A stretch of DNA of 64,000 nucleotides from Planktothricoides raciborskii GIHE-MW2 (GTDB lineage: Bacteria; Cyanobacteriota; Cyanobacteriia; Cyanobacteriales; Laspinemataceae): positions 3,211,001 through 3,275,000 of the forward strand of contig NZ_CP159837.1 of assembly GCF_040564635.1 (NCBI RefSeq), given 5' to 3'. The position numbers were made by a program, and so were the translations under genes. How positions within the stretch are numbered: the stretch's first letter is position 1; every line of letters starts with the position of its first letter. Below are positions 1 through 9,705 of this stretch, one piece after another. Under the pieces are notes generated by a model that ran no database searches, was not told the origin of the DNA, and was given only the letters and a program-made list of their open reading frames with translations.

Positions 1-1
1 C

Positions 2-671
2 CTCGTTACTCTAACAACAAATCAGTCAGGCGTTAAGCCTTTACTGATCAAGGGAGGGGCGTTAAAGGCGATTAATACCTACTACAACAAGCAAAAAGCT
101 AAAATCCAATCTGAATTGGCAACCAAGTACCAGCGTAAATCCAGTAGAAGACTAGAATCTCTCACTTTCAAAAGAAACTGCCGTGTAGACAATTACTTGC
201 ACACAGTTAGCCTTTATAGTGATTGATTGGTGTCTTGCTAACGGGATTAACCAGTTAATTATTGGCCACAATGATGGATGGAAGAACGGAATTGAGTTGG
301 TCAAACAGACCAACCAACAATTCGTCAGTATTCCTCACAATAAGCTGATTTCGCAACTCGTCTATAAGGCTCAAATTGTCGGGATAGATGTTGTCATAAC
401 TGAAGAAAGTTACACCAGCAAAGCATCTTTTCTCCATGGCGATCCGTTGTCTAAATACGGAGACAAAGCCCCCAAATTTAGCGGAAAGAGAACCAGTCGT
501 GGACTATATAAATCTGACAAAGGGATTCTCAATGCCGACATCAATGGGAGCCTCAATATTATTCGTAAGGTAAAGTCAAATGCTTTTGATGGCTATGACT
601 TAAAGGCATTGCCGTTTATGCCTTTAGTGCTTGACCCACTAAGAACTCACGATTTTCTCCAAGTTGTGTGA
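2..671 (+). pseudogene. tnpB: IS200/IS605-type TnpB, 5'-truncated by the window edge and frameshifted
   Basis: TnpB is the RNA-guided nuclease accessory protein of IS605-type elements. The upstream part reads in frame 2 (LVTLTTNQSGVKPLLIKGG, then INTYYNKQKAKIQSELATKY, then NYLHTVS) until a stop near 224. The remainder reads in frame 3 from a GTG at 219 (VIDWCLANGINQLIIGHNDG ... ESYTSKASFLHGD ... GKRTSRGLY ... NADINGSLNIIRK). The two halves together match the RuvC-like core in the correct order, with the conserved E of ESYTSK and D of NAD present, so one frameshift lies near 209-219. The 4-Cys zinc finger of many TnpBs is absent, as in some cyanobacterial relatives. A non-functional copy is most likely; a sequencing error at one base could mimic it. 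Confidence 0.85.
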
Positions 672-745
672 ACGGTATATCTATATAAGAAACACAGATA
701 AGTTCACCAAAACTATCGGCACATAAGCTCACCGATGAGCGTTTC
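672..745. repeat. candidate right end of the IS605-type element
   Basis: Directly after the tnpB stop lies a short perfect hairpin (GCTCA-CCGA-TGAGC, 727-740). IS200/IS605 elements end in imperfect subterminal palindromes and encode their guide (omega) RNA across the tnpB 3' end, so this is a reasonable place for the right end. The actual boundary cannot be set without comparison to other copies. Confidence 0.3.
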
Positions 746-762
746 GTGCATCTAGAAAGGCA

Positions 763-2190
763 ATGTCTAAACAACAGCTTGATATACGCGCTCCGATTAT
801 TACCACCCTAACTCGCGGGACTGGCATCGGCTGGTTACGGGTGGCAGTTGTCGTCCTCTTGGATAGCTTGATGATCAGTGGTGCCTGGATTTTGGCAGAT
901 CAACTGGGAAATACTACCGAAACCTTTAATCTGCTAGGGGGTTCTGACTCACAGCCAGCATTTTTGCTACCCATCTTGGTGATTACTCTAGGAATTTGTG
1001 CATCATCAGGAATCTACGGCACTGATGATAAACAGCGTAACTATTTAAACTTGCTCAAATCCCTGACAATGGCTCAGGTTGTCTTATTAATGATCGGTTA
1101 TCTTTATGAGCCTGAGGCGGTGATTGCCCGATCTACCTTTTTGTTGTCCTGGTTTTTTACCATGACTTTGGTGGTGGTCGAGCGGTTATTTTTGCAATTA
1201 GCCATTGTGTCTTTACGTTACAAAGGCTTGATTCGCCAACGCATTGGTTTAGTGGGTACACCAAAAGATATCTATCAGGCACAAAAATTTCTTCAGAAAG
1301 CGCACCAGTTTAAAATTTGCGATCGCCAAGAAATTTTTGCCAAACAAAGACAACATGATTGGTCGGCCATGATTCAACGTCTAAACCGAAAAGAAGTGAA
1401 TGAAGTCTTTATTTGCTCGCAATTATCTGTCACCGATCAAATTTTTCTTTACTGGGAACTGAAATCGGCGGGGATTCATTTGCGAATCCTGCCTGTGGGT
1501 CTGGAATTACCGATTCAATGGTCGGAAATCAAAATGGTCAATGGCATCCCGACGATGCGGTTTAGTTCTCCACCGATTATTGGGGGTGATTATTGGCTCA
1601 AACGCTGGTTTGACTTGATCGCAGGCAGCATTATTCTGATGTGCCTGAGTCCGATTCTCTTAGCGATCGCTGTTGGCATTAAATTTGACTCACCGGGTCC
1701 AATCTTATACAAACAAACCCGGGTCGGACTGAAAGGGCGTCACTTCAAAGTTTGGAAGTTTCGCACAATGGTAGCAAATGCCGAAAAGCTACAGCAACAA
1801 CTCGAAGCCCAAAACGAAATGCAAGGAGGGGTGATGTTTAAAATGAAAGATGACCCTAGAGTCACCCGCGTGGGTAAATTTTTGCGTCGTTATAGCTTGG
1901 ATGAACTGCCGCAAATTTTTAATGTTTTGCGGGGAGAAATGAGTTTAGTTGGCCCGCGTCCCTTTCCCCTGCGAGACGTGGAACGCTTTTCTGCCCATCA
2001 CTTTATTCGCCAAGAAGTTTTGCCCGGAATTACCGGATTGTGGCAAGTGTCTGGACGATCTGATGTGGTGGATTTTGATGATGTATTTCGTCTAGACCTA
2101 ACTTATATTCAGAATTGGTCGATCGCCTTAGATTTTCGGATTCTGTTTCAGACCATTAAAGTAGTCGTTGCCAAAGAAGGAGCCTATTAA
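763..2190 (+). CDS. polyprenyl-phosphate sugar-1-phosphate transferase (exopolysaccharide initiation)
   Basis: This enzyme transfers a sugar-1-phosphate onto undecaprenyl phosphate at the inner membrane, the first step of exopolysaccharide repeat-unit synthesis. The N-terminal ~145 residues hold four hydrophobic segments, followed by a CoA-binding-like (Rossmann) domain. The C-terminal ~200 residues are a clear bacterial sugar transferase domain: KRWFDLIAGS, then SPGPILYKQTRVG, VWKFRTM, DDPRVTRVGKFLRR, SLDELPQIFNVLRGEMSLVG, PRP, and GITGLWQVSGRS. The 475-residue length is typical of WcaJ/WbaP-like proteins. The ATG at 763 follows AGAAAGG. No further polysaccharide genes follow, so it stands alone here; a 22-bp inverted repeat right after the stop may end its transcript. 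The sugar specificity cannot be read from the sequence. Confidence 0.92.
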   Translation: MSKQQLDIRAPIITTLTRGTGIGWLRVAVVVLLDSLMISGAWILADQLGNTTETFNLLGGSDSQPAFLLPILVITLGICASSGIYGTDDKQRNYLNLLKSLTMAQVVLLMIGYLYEPEAVIARSTFLLSWFFTMTLVVVERLFLQLAIVSLRYKGLIRQRIGLVGTPKDIYQAQKFLQKAHQFKICDRQEIFAKQRQHDWSAMIQRLNRKEVNEVFICSQLSVTDQIFLYWELKSAGIHLRILPVGLELPIQWSEIKMVNGIPTMRFSSPPIIGGDYWLKRWFDLIAGSIILMCLSPILLAIAVGIKFDSPGPILYKQTRVGLKGRHFKVWKFRTMVANAEKLQQQLEAQNEMQGGVMFKMKDDPRVTRVGKFLRRYSLDELPQIFNVLRGEMSLVGPRPFPLRDVERFSAHHFIRQEVLPGITGLWQVSGRSDVVDFDDVFRLDLTYIQNWSIALDFRILFQTIKVVVAKEGAY

Positions 2191-2195
2191 TCAGA

Positions 2196-2273
2196 CCGCG
2201 TAGGGGTTAAGCATTCGCGAATTAACTCTTGGTACTACAATTAACATTGCCCGAATGCTTAACCCCTACGCGG
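2196..2273. repeat. 22-bp perfect inverted repeat
   Basis: Left arm 2196-2217 (CCGCGTAGGGGTTAAGCATT + CG) is exactly complementary to right arm 2252-2273, with a 34-bp loop. It starts 6 bp after the glycosyltransferase stop codon and may act as a terminator or mRNA-stabilising hairpin. The core GTAGGGG...CCCCTAC recurs elsewhere in the window (9724-9751, 26451-26479), which marks it as a dispersed palindromic repeat. Confidence 0.8.
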
Positions 2274-2397
2274 ATCTGTCAGGCGATCCTCTCACCGTGG
2301 CAGTTCCGCCCCGGCATACAACACCGATCGCCGAAAAATTGTTACGATTTATCATAATGACAAGTTTTTTGTTGTAGGCCAATCTTTGGGGAGAGTT

Positions 2398-3099
2398 ATG
2401 ACCTCTTTTACGACCACAAAAGCGGATATGAATGAACTACGGCGGTTAAAAGGCTTATTACCGCCCGAATTGCAAAGCTGGGTCATGGTGGAAAAAAGTG
2501 TAGAAGTTAATCCACCCCTGATCCGCACCGAAGAAATTGGCAGCGACCAGGTAGAAATCCAAGTGGATCTGGTGCGCTGGGAAAATTTAGCGATGGATCA
2601 GCGTAATTTGTTGCTCTGGCATGAAGTGGCGCGGATTCAAAACGATACGATTCCTAGAGAAGGCTGGGAAATGGCCGCCCTGGCAATTGGTTTGGGCGGG
2701 GCTGTTGGTGAACTTTGGGTTCAAGATGGTTTGTTGCTCTTGTTGGCTTTGGCATTATGTGGAGTTTCTGGCTATCGTCTATATCAGAAAAATAACGGTG
2801 AGAAGACTTTAAAAGAAGCCATTGAAGCCGACGAACGGGCGATCGCCATTGCTACTCGCTTTGGCTATTCTCTGCCCAATGCTTACAAGAGTCTGGGCAG
2901 TGCGCTGAAAACTTTAATCGAACAAACCCCGAAAAAACGACTCCGGGCTAAATATGAAGCCCGCTTACAAGCCCTCAAACGCAGTGCGGCTAAAGCTAAA
3001 GCCAAGTCCAAATCGACTCAGGATAGTTCCAGAGCCGATTATCTCTATGATCGCCCAGCCCCGGAAACTGAAACCTCTCGCTACGATAAACTTTATTAA
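2398..3099 (+). CDS. DUF3318 domain protein, two membrane segments
   Basis: Conserved cyanobacterial protein of unknown function. The pattern NELRRLKGLLPPELQSWV, then VRWENL, then RNLLLWHEVARIQ is typical of DUF3318. A hydrophobic hairpin follows at about residues 95-125 (MAALAIGLGGAVGELWV ... GLLLLLALALCGVSGY), then a basic Ala/Lys-rich C-terminal region. The frame is open from a TTG at 2386, but the ATG at 2398 is preferred because GGGGAGAG sits directly upstream; this gives 233 residues. A HEXXH-like HEVAR element lies before the membrane hairpin, but a protease role cannot be claimed. Convergent with the gene ending at 3168. Confidence 0.8.
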   Translation: MTSFTTTKADMNELRRLKGLLPPELQSWVMVEKSVEVNPPLIRTEEIGSDQVEIQVDLVRWENLAMDQRNLLLWHEVARIQNDTIPREGWEMAALAIGLGGAVGELWVQDGLLLLLALALCGVSGYRLYQKNNGEKTLKEAIEADERAIAIATRFGYSLPNAYKSLGSALKTLIEQTPKKRLRAKYEARLQALKRSAAKAKAKSKSTQDSSRADYLYDRPAPETETSRYDKLY

Positions 3100-3103
3100 A
3101 AAG

Positions 3104-3157
3104 GTTATTTGTTATTTGCTATTTGTTGTTTATCCTAATAACAAATAACAAATAACA
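3104..3157. repeat. heptanucleotide repeat inverted pair between convergent genes
   Basis: GTTATTT-type heptamers (3104-3117) face their exact complement AAATAACAAATAAC (3143-3156), giving a 14-bp stem between two convergent genes. This resembles the short tandemly repeated heptamers common in filamentous cyanobacteria. It probably doubles as a bidirectional terminator. Similar heptamer tracts occur near 9760-10000, 31875-31925, 60870-60950 and 61165-61265. Confidence 0.7.
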
Positions 3158-3167
3158 AATAACAAAA

Positions 3168-3872
3168 CTATCTAGAAGATTGCTTTTCTTCTAATCGTTT
3201 GAGGGTAAATCTTAAAGTTGCGTACAATACTAGGGTTTCTCCCAACAGTTCCCCCAGTTCTTCAATGGCTACGCGAAATTTTTCGAGCAACAAGGGTAAG
3301 ACAGGATGGCTTTGTAATCCAGGGGAATTCGCTAATAAAGGTGACAATACATAACTTTTAAATAGTTCTCCACCAAACCCAGCCAAGGCAAAAATAATGA
3401 TGCCAGTCAGTCCGATTAAGGTTTCGCGGCGATAGGATTGCCAAAAGGCTTTAAAGTCTCGATAAAATAAGACCGGAAGTAGACAAATTAATGAGGCATA
3501 GATGGCAATCCAATATTTAGTTCCTACAATCGGCAATAGGTTATGAAAACCAAGATGGAGTTTGAAGATTTCATCTAATCCGGCATAAAAGAGTAAGCCG
3601 GTTAAGAAGAAGGAAAATTGCCGAGAAGGATAGGGAAAATTGGGTTGATAGGTGATGGCTAACCCCAGGGCGATCGCGCCAATGACCAAAATTTGTATGG
3701 CTTGTAACCAAGAAGGAATATTTCTCGCTCCATCCATATTTACACTCATCGGGGATGCCCCGGTGAAGAAAATATAGCTCAAATAAATGATCGCGATCGC
3801 CAGTTCCAATAAAATTAATCCCACAATCAAATAATTGAGTCCCTGTCGCCACGGTTTTACATTGAAGTTCAT
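3168..3872 (-). CDS. multi-pass membrane protein, unknown function
   Basis: A 234-residue protein with about five to six hydrophobic segments ([92 protein letters not shown]), ending in a charged amphipathic stretch ([17 protein letters not shown]). I do not recognise a named family. The start overlaps the uvrC stop by 4 bp (ATGA), which indicates translational coupling to uvrC; whether this reflects a shared function is unknown. Acidic residues within membrane segments ([11 protein letters not shown] and EELGELLGE) are the most striking conserved-looking feature. Confidence 0.75.
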   Translation of the reverse strand: MNFNVKPWRQGLNYLIVGLILLELAIAIIYLSYIFFTGASPMSVNMDGARNIPSWLQAIQILVIGAIALGLAITYQPNFPYPSRQFSFFLTGLLFYAGLDEIFKLHLGFHNLLPIVGTKYWIAIYASLICLLPVLFYRDFKAFWQSYRRETLIGLTGIIIFALAGFGGELFKSYVLSPLLANSPGLQSHPVLPLLLEKFRVAIEELGELLGETLVLYATLRFTLKRLEEKQSSR

Positions 3873-5815
3873 GGATGAAAATACTGATAAATTTCCTGGG
3901 CTAAAACTGGGCCAATTCCTGGCACCTCAGCCAATTGTTCGGGAGTGGCTATTCTAATATAATCAACGGAACGAAAATAAGCCAGGAGTTGTTTTTGCCG
4001 ATGATGTCCCAGTCCGGGAATTTCATCCAGACGCGATCGCCGCATTCGGTTTGTGCGCTTTTGCCGGTGAAAACTAACGGCAAATCGGTGGGCTTCATCC
4101 CGGACTCGACGTAATAATTGAACTCCCGGTTGTTCCGAGTCGGTTTTCAGGGGTAAAGATTCTCCGGGTAAAAAAATTTCTTCGCGTTTTTTGGCTAAAC
4201 TGACCACTCGTAAATCTGCCATTAATCCCAAATCACTTAATACTTTGACCACCGCCGATAACTGACCTTTGCCTCCATCAATCATCACTAAATCTGGCAG
4301 GTCTTCCGGGATAGAGTGGGCGGAATTTTTTCCCGCTTTCCCGTCACGAAATCGCCGCTGAATCACTTCGGCCATACTAGCAAAATCATCGGCATGACCG
4401 GCATGGACTGCGGGATTCTTGATCTGATAATGGCGATAATGTTGTTTCGCTGGTAAACCGTCAATAAATACCACGCGAGATGCCACCGCATCAGACCCTT
4501 GAATATGGGAAATATCATAGCCTTCGATCCGATGAGGTAGGTCGGCAAGGTCGAGAATTTCCGCTAAGTCTTGCAGGGCTTGCATATTGCGATCGCTCAC
4601 TTTTTGCATCCGGCTGAGTTCATGGTAAGCGTTACGTTCTACCATTTCAATTAATTCCGCTTTACTTTGTCTTTGGGGCGTTAAAATTGACACTTTTCGC
4701 CCTTTGCGATCGCTTAACCAGCTTGCCAAAAAATCCTCATCTTTTAATTCATATTGTACCAAAATTTCGCTGGGAATTTCGACCGCATCCACCTGTTGAT
4801 AATGTTCTTCTAAAATCCGCTGTAACACATCCCCAAATTCTCTACTTTCATCACTTTGCCCCCCCTTTTGAACGCCATCGGGTTGGGGGGGTTCCACCGG
4901 AGACAATCTCACCACAAATCCTAACCTACCCACTAACTGACCTGCCCGAATTTGAAATAACTGAATACAAGTATTTTGACCATCGGTAGCGAGGGCAACC
5001 GCATCTCGCGAAATCCTATCATCAGGCAAAGCAACTTTTTGCTGAATTCCTAACCCTTTTAAACTGGCAATTTGATCGCGAATTATAGCCGCTTGTTCAA
5101 AATTGAGTGACTCAGCCGCTTGTTCCATATAGCTGGTTAAAGTTTCGAGCAGTTCGGCGGTGCGACCTTGAAACACCATCGCGACTTTTTGCACGGTTTT
5201 ATGATAATCTTCTGGGTTAATTAAGCCTTGACAAACCCCTGGACAACGCCCAATGTCATAATTTAAACAAGGACGGTCTTTAAATAAGGGTTGGGGACGC
5301 TGACGTAGGGGAAAAATGCGTTTCACCAGCTTCAAGGTATTCCGCAGTTGCTGGGAATCTACATAAGGCCCATAGTAACGGTCTTGGGGGTTGCTTTTCT
5401 GTCGTTTTCGGGTAATAAAAACTCTGGGGTAAGGTTCCGACCAAGTAATACAGAGGAACGGATATTTTTTGTCATCTTTGAGCAGTACATTAAAATAAGG
5501 TTGGTGTTGTTTAATTAAGTTCGCTTCTAAGGCTAAAGCTTCCGCTTCTGTGTCGGTGACAATGAATTCAATGTCGTAAACTTGCGTCACCATTAAAGCA
5601 ATGCGGTGGCTGTGAGTTTGCCCATCCCGGAAATAAGACTGAACTCGCGATCGCAGATTTTTTGACTTACCAATATACAGAATATTATCAGCCGCATCCC
5701 GCATTAAATAAACCCCTGGTTCATTAGGAATTTCTTGGAGGCGGCGACTTTTACGGTCTGGATCTTTGATTAATGGGATATTGGTTAATGAAATATTGGA
5801 GTTGAAAGGGATCAT
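3869..5815 (-). CDS. uvrC: excinuclease ABC subunit C
   Basis: UvrC makes the dual incisions of nucleotide excision repair together with UvrA and UvrB. Domains in order: GIY-YIG nuclease (about residues 30-110: [24 protein letters not shown]), a Cys-rich stretch ([13 protein letters not shown]), the UVR motif that contacts UvrB (about 215-250), the RNase H-like 5' endonuclease ([24 protein letters not shown]), and the tandem helix-hairpin-helix tail ([31 protein letters not shown]). The length of 648 is normal, and all key motifs are intact. Its stop overlaps the start of the membrane protein that follows, so the two are likely co-transcribed. Confidence 0.97.
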   Translation of the reverse strand: MIPFNSNISLTNIPLIKDPDRKSRRLQEIPNEPGVYLMRDAADNILYIGKSKNLRSRVQSYFRDGQTHSHRIALMVTQVYDIEFIVTDTEAEALALEANLIKQHQPYFNVLLKDDKKYPFLCITWSEPYPRVFITRKRQKSNPQDRYYGPYVDSQQLRNTLKLVKRIFPLRQRPQPLFKDRPCLNYDIGRCPGVCQGLINPEDYHKTVQKVAMVFQGRTAELLETLTSYMEQAAESLNFEQAAIIRDQIASLKGLGIQQKVALPDDRISRDAVALATDGQNTCIQLFQIRAGQLVGRLGFVVRLSPVEPPQPDGVQKGGQSDESREFGDVLQRILEEHYQQVDAVEIPSEILVQYELKDEDFLASWLSDRKGRKVSILTPQRQSKAELIEMVERNAYHELSRMQKVSDRNMQALQDLAEILDLADLPHRIEGYDISHIQGSDAVASRVVFIDGLPAKQHYRHYQIKNPAVHAGHADDFASMAEVIQRRFRDGKAGKNSAHSIPEDLPDLVMIDGGKGQLSAVVKVLSDLGLMADLRVVSLAKKREEIFLPGESLPLKTDSEQPGVQLLRRVRDEAHRFAVSFHRQKRTNRMRRSRLDEIPGLGHHRQKQLLAYFRSVDYIRIATPEQLAEVPGIGPVLAQEIYQYFHP

Positions 5816-6368
5816 TACCTGAACTACCGATGCTTAAAGAGATGCTAATTAAATAGGAAAGAGGAGATTTGAACCACAGAGGCACAGAGGGACACAGAGG
5901 AAAGATGTGCATAGTATGCCTTTTCTCTATTCTCTATTCTATCTCCTCTCTTCCCCCGCTTCCCCGGCTTCCCCCCTCTCCTACGAACCTCTTTCCTCTT
6001 TCAGATATGTTCGCGATCGCCCTCAATGGCCAAAATATCCGGATCCCGGATATTTTCATTTGTATGAAGAAATCGCCGAATATATTCGGCATCAAGCATT
6101 GGCAGCGGATTGGATATGTTCGCGATCGCGATCGCGTTGCGTAGCCATCTCGCCAACCCGCCATCGGTTGAGGATGCGGTTTTTTGGCTCGACCGAAATA
6201 AGTCCACCAAGGGCTGTAACCCTCACCCCTGCCTAAAAATGTCATACTAGAAAAATCTCAGCTAAATATGGTACACAACAAGACCCGATTGACACCAGAC
6301 TTGGGAATCAGAATTTCCCGGAAAACAGTCTGGAATCTGACAACTTAATCGATTCCACAGTCCTGGGT
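5816..6368. other. intergenic region with clustered perfect palindromes
   Basis: No convincing gene. It holds a CACAGAGG tandem-like tract (5874-5902), a perfect palindrome with 11-bp arms around ATC (6032-6056: AAAATATCCGG / CCGGATATTTT), a 16-bp perfect palindrome (6075-6090: GCCGAATA / TATTCGGC), and two copies of ATATGTTCGCGATCGC about 110 bp apart (near 6005 and 6115). The short open frames here look like repeat-derived noise. The downstream part (6240-6368) is the presumed leader of the cyclase gene. Confidence 0.6.
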
Positions 6369-8363
6369 ATGATTGATCCAGAAAAAAAATTACTTTTTCC
6401 TCCCATCAGCACTATTGTGTTCTCCAAGTTTTTGCGGCAGATGTTGGCCAAAAAATTGCCAGACTTAACCGGGTTCGCAGTCGTGGCGATCGCGACCTTA
6501 TTCACCAGTGGCGTAGTGCTGGGGGTACGGCATTTTCATGGTCTAGAACCTTTGGAACTGGCCATTTTTGATCAAATGATCCGCTTACGTCCAGAGGAAG
6601 CACCGGATCCCAGAATTGTGATTGTCGGAATTACCGAAAAAGATATCCAGCAACTGCAAAAATGGCCGGTTTCCGATCGGGTGATGGCTAAACTCTTCGC
6701 GAAAATACAATCTCATCAGCCCAAATTGATCGGGTTAGATATTTATCGGGATTTGCCCCAAGAACCGGGATATGAGGAATTCAAAGCGCAACTCCAGGCA
6801 CCGAATGTGATTGGCATTCGCAATGATGCGGAGGGGGTCAATCCTCCACCGGCTTTACCATCGGAACGCATCGGATTTAATGATTTAGTCGTAGATGCCG
6901 ATAACACCATCCGCCGGAATTTGATGTCATTTTCCTCCGACGAAGGCAACCAGACTTCTTTTTCTCTGAAACTAGCCTTGAATTATCTCGAAGCCCAGGG
7001 ACTTTCTCCAGAACCGGGGGAAAAACCCTATCAACTCATATGGGGCAAAGCGGTGTTTGAGCGCCTGGAAAAGAATTCCGGTGGCTATACCAATGCCGAT
7101 GATGGCGGTTATCAAATCCTGCTCAACTATCGCACGGCCAATCAAGTTGCCCCCAGCGTCAGCTTACACGAAGTCTTAAATGACTCCGTTGATCCGCAAT
7201 TATTTAAAGACAAAATCGTCATCGTGGGCACCACCGCCTCGTCTTTAAAAGACTCTTTTTTAACTCCCTATAGTCCCGCAGAAGATCAAAATCCCACCAT
7301 GCCTGGGGTGATGATTCATACCCAAATGCTGAGTCAAATTCTCAGTGCCGTTTTAGACGATCGCCCCTTATTTTGGTTTTGGCTAGAATGGGCAGAATTG
7401 ATTTGGATTGTCACCTGGACAGGGATGGGGGCTACCGGGGCTTGGATCTTTCGCCATCCCTTAGCCTTAGCCATCAGTGGCACGGTGATGGTAGGGGGTT
7501 TGCTTGGCAGCAGTTGGATTTTATTTCTCCATGCCGCATGGGTGCCAGTCGGTGCGCCCCTGATCGGCTATTTGATGGCCAGTGGCGCCACGGTCGCTTA
7601 TCGCGGCTATGAGTCGGGACAACAAAAACAAGTTGTGATGAAGTTACTAGGACAAAGCACTTCCCCGGCAGTGGCAGAGGCACTCTGGAACAGTCGGGAT
7701 ACTTTGCTTAAAGACGGCAAACTCCCCGGTCAAAAGGTGGTGGCTACGATGTTGTTTACGGATCTGAAAAACTTTAGTACCATCTCCGAACAAATGACCC
7801 CAGAGACTTTGTTTGACTGGTTAAATGAATATCTCAGCGCTATGACCGAGACGGTACAAGTCCATCATGGCATTATCAATAAGTTTACTGGGGATGGGAT
7901 TATGGCGGCCTTTGGGGTGCCAATGGTGAGCGATCGCCTGGAACAAATCGGTGAAGATGCCCGCAATGCCGTGGCTTGTGCTTTGGCAATGGGCGATCGC
8001 CTCAAACAACTCAATCCCCAGTGGAAAAAACGGGGTTTACCTGTGGTGCAAATGCGCGTGGGTATTTTCACCGGCCCAATTGTCGCCGGGAGTCTAGGGG
8101 GCAAACAGCGATTAGAATATGGCATCATTGGCGACAGCGTGAATATCGCCTCGCGACTAGAAAGTTGTGAAAAAGACCGCCAAGTCAGTATTTGCCGGGT
8201 TTTGATTGCTCAAGAAACCCTTGACTATCTCCCAGACAAGGAAGAATTTACCATTGAATCTTGGGGACCATTAGCCCTTAAAGGCAAACAACAAACCGTA
8301 AATGTTTACCGGGTGACTGCTTATCGTCAACACACCGTCGCCCCAGCCTCCATAAAATCTTAG
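6369..8363 (+). CDS. CHASE2 sensor-class III adenylate/guanylate cyclase
   Basis: Predicted membrane receptor that makes a cyclic nucleotide in response to an extracytoplasmic signal. Layout: one N-terminal membrane segment (about 35-53), a CHASE2 domain (about 60-330: ELAIFDQMIRLRP, PRIVIVGITEKD, LIGLDIYRD, FKDKIVIVGTTA, PGVMIHTQMLSQIL), three membrane segments (about 335-412), then a cyclase catalytic domain (about 455-650). Metal-binding Asp residues are D465 (FTDLKNFS) and D509 (GDGIMAAFG). Lys505 occupies the purine-contact position and N592/R596 the transition-state positions. The second purine-selecting position (Asp in mammalian enzymes, often Thr/Ser in bacteria) reads Gly585 in EYGIIGDSVN, so substrate preference is uncertain. 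The length of 664 residues fits the family. Confidence 0.93.
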   Translation: MIDPEKKLLFPPISTIVFSKFLRQMLAKKLPDLTGFAVVAIATLFTSGVVLGVRHFHGLEPLELAIFDQMIRLRPEEAPDPRIVIVGITEKDIQQLQKWPVSDRVMAKLFAKIQSHQPKLIGLDIYRDLPQEPGYEEFKAQLQAPNVIGIRNDAEGVNPPPALPSERIGFNDLVVDADNTIRRNLMSFSSDEGNQTSFSLKLALNYLEAQGLSPEPGEKPYQLIWGKAVFERLEKNSGGYTNADDGGYQILLNYRTANQVAPSVSLHEVLNDSVDPQLFKDKIVIVGTTASSLKDSFLTPYSPAEDQNPTMPGVMIHTQMLSQILSAVLDDRPLFWFWLEWAELIWIVTWTGMGATGAWIFRHPLALAISGTVMVGGLLGSSWILFLHAAWVPVGAPLIGYLMASGATVAYRGYESGQQKQVVMKLLGQSTSPAVAEALWNSRDTLLKDGKLPGQKVVATMLFTDLKNFSTISEQMTPETLFDWLNEYLSAMTETVQVHHGIINKFTGDGIMAAFGVPMVSDRLEQIGEDARNAVACALAMGDRLKQLNPQWKKRGLPVVQMRVGIFTGPIVAGSLGGKQRLEYGIIGDSVNIASRLESCEKDRQVSICRVLIAQETLDYLPDKEEFTIESWGPLALKGKQQTVNVYRVTAYRQHTVAPASIKS

Positions 8364-8952
8364 AAATTTAAGCTGATTTTTAAAGATATGGTAAATTCTT
8401 GGACCTTATATTATATTGTTGAGCGATCGGTTTTATACTAATCAATAATGCCCATCCATTCCTGGGATTTTTTTTCCTGAATTTCGGCGAATTATTCTTT
8501 ACTCGTAAAGTAATATTTGATCCAGATTTCCGGCTATCTAAGATTAAATTAATTTGGGGGAATGCTGGGCAATTTCCCACAAACATCCGCGAGGACATGG
8601 GTCAATCCTGCTGATGTTCAATAAATTAGAATGTCTTATAAGGGGTCACACCCAAGATTCTACAAGCCTGACCTCAAAAGAAAGCCGTTAGAAGGACTGA
8701 AGCGTTGATATTAAAAAAAAACGCGATCGCCTCCATAAATGGCCAAAAAATATTGATTAATCTATATTTTTTTTCAGGAATCTCACGGGGCTTTTAGCAT
8801 ATTTTGTTTAGTATATTTTGTTTCGCATATTTTTTATATTTTATTTAAATTTAAATGAATTTAATCACAAACATATACCATTTTAATCATCGCATATTTA
8901 TTTTATTTTCAGGATAAGTGAAAAAAATTTCCACGCTATTGGAGGAAAAATT
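8364..8952. other. AT-rich intergenic region, no gene seen
   Basis: About 590 bp, strongly AT-rich, with one HIP1 octamer and a small CTTTAC-TC-GTAAAG palindrome near 8497-8510. The last 150 bp probably carry the promoter of the following gene. No open frame here resembles a protein. Confidence 0.5.
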
Positions 8953-9705
8953 ATGACAATCCAAAAAATTCAGAAACCTTTCACGACCCTGATTAGTTGT
9001 GCCCTATTGCTCAATTCTCTGGTTGTCGGATTACCCGCAGTGAATGCGGTGGAATTTTCCGCCCCCAATACCCCCCCTCCGAGTCGAAGAGTTGGTGGGG
9101 CTGTCAGAGGAGCGTCTGCATCCGCACAAACTTGTCTGAACAATAACCAAAAAGAACTTACCGCTTTAGTGCCCAAAGTAGATGTGGCGTTAACCACCCA
9201 AGAGTATCCGGTTTTCTTTTGGTATCTGCCACCGAACTCAGCCACGATGATTTCGTTTAATCTGATTGATGATAGTAGTGGCGAAATTATTTATGAAAGT
9301 ACAATGAAAACCACTGGAGAAGGCGGCATTCTTAGCTTGAGTTTGCCAGAAAATTCTGGTTTACCGGCTTTGGAAATTGGCAAAGATTATTATTGGTCTT
9401 TGGCGATTATTTGCGATCGCCTTGATTTGCAGGCGAATCCTTTCGTTGAAGGGTTAATTAGACGAGTAGAACCCCCTGCCAGTTTACAACAAAAGTTAAA
9501 GCAAGCATCGGCACTAGAACGAGTTAATCTTTATGCCAATGCGGGCTTTTGGTATGACACGATCGCGGAACTGGCCAACTTGCGGCGATCAAATCCCGAT
9601 GATTCCCAATTAGCTCAGGAGTGGGAAGAACTTTTGCGATCGGTGCAACTGGATCGGCTAGTCTTAGAGCCATTAAATCCTAACATTATTTCTGAGTTTA
9701 ATTAA
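8953..9705 (+). CDS. DUF928 domain protein, secreted
   Basis: Cyanobacterial exported protein of unknown role. It has an N-terminal signal peptide (about residues 1-31, hydrophobic core LISCALLLNSLVVGLPAV, then AVEFSA), a low-complexity Pro/Arg-rich linker, and a DUF928 core: LTALVPKVDVALTTQEYPVF, FWYLPP, then SLPENSGLPALEIGKDYYW, then VEGLIRRVE, and a C-terminal helical part (ARNA-like FWYDTIAELANLR). The strong ribosome-binding site GGAGGAAAA just before the ATG fixes the start. Monocistronic, ending at a palindromic repeat. DUF928 proteins often neighbour CHAT/CHASE2 proteins in cyanobacteria; here a CHASE2 cyclase lies upstream. Confidence 0.88.
   Translation: MTIQKIQKPFTTLISCALLLNSLVVGLPAVNAVEFSAPNTPPPSRRVGGAVRGASASAQTCLNNNQKELTALVPKVDVALTTQEYPVFFWYLPPNSATMISFNLIDDSSGEIIYESTMKTTGEGGILSLSLPENSGLPALEIGKDYYWSLAIICDRLDLQANPFVEGLIRRVEPPASLQQKLKQASALERVNLYANAGFWYDTIAELANLRRSNPDDSQLAQEWEELLRSVQLDRLVLEPLNPNIISEFN

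Noticed and set aside
5869-6245. Several overlapping frames on both strands
   Set aside because: Generated by CACAGAGG and HIP1-type repeats and palindromes; no protein features.
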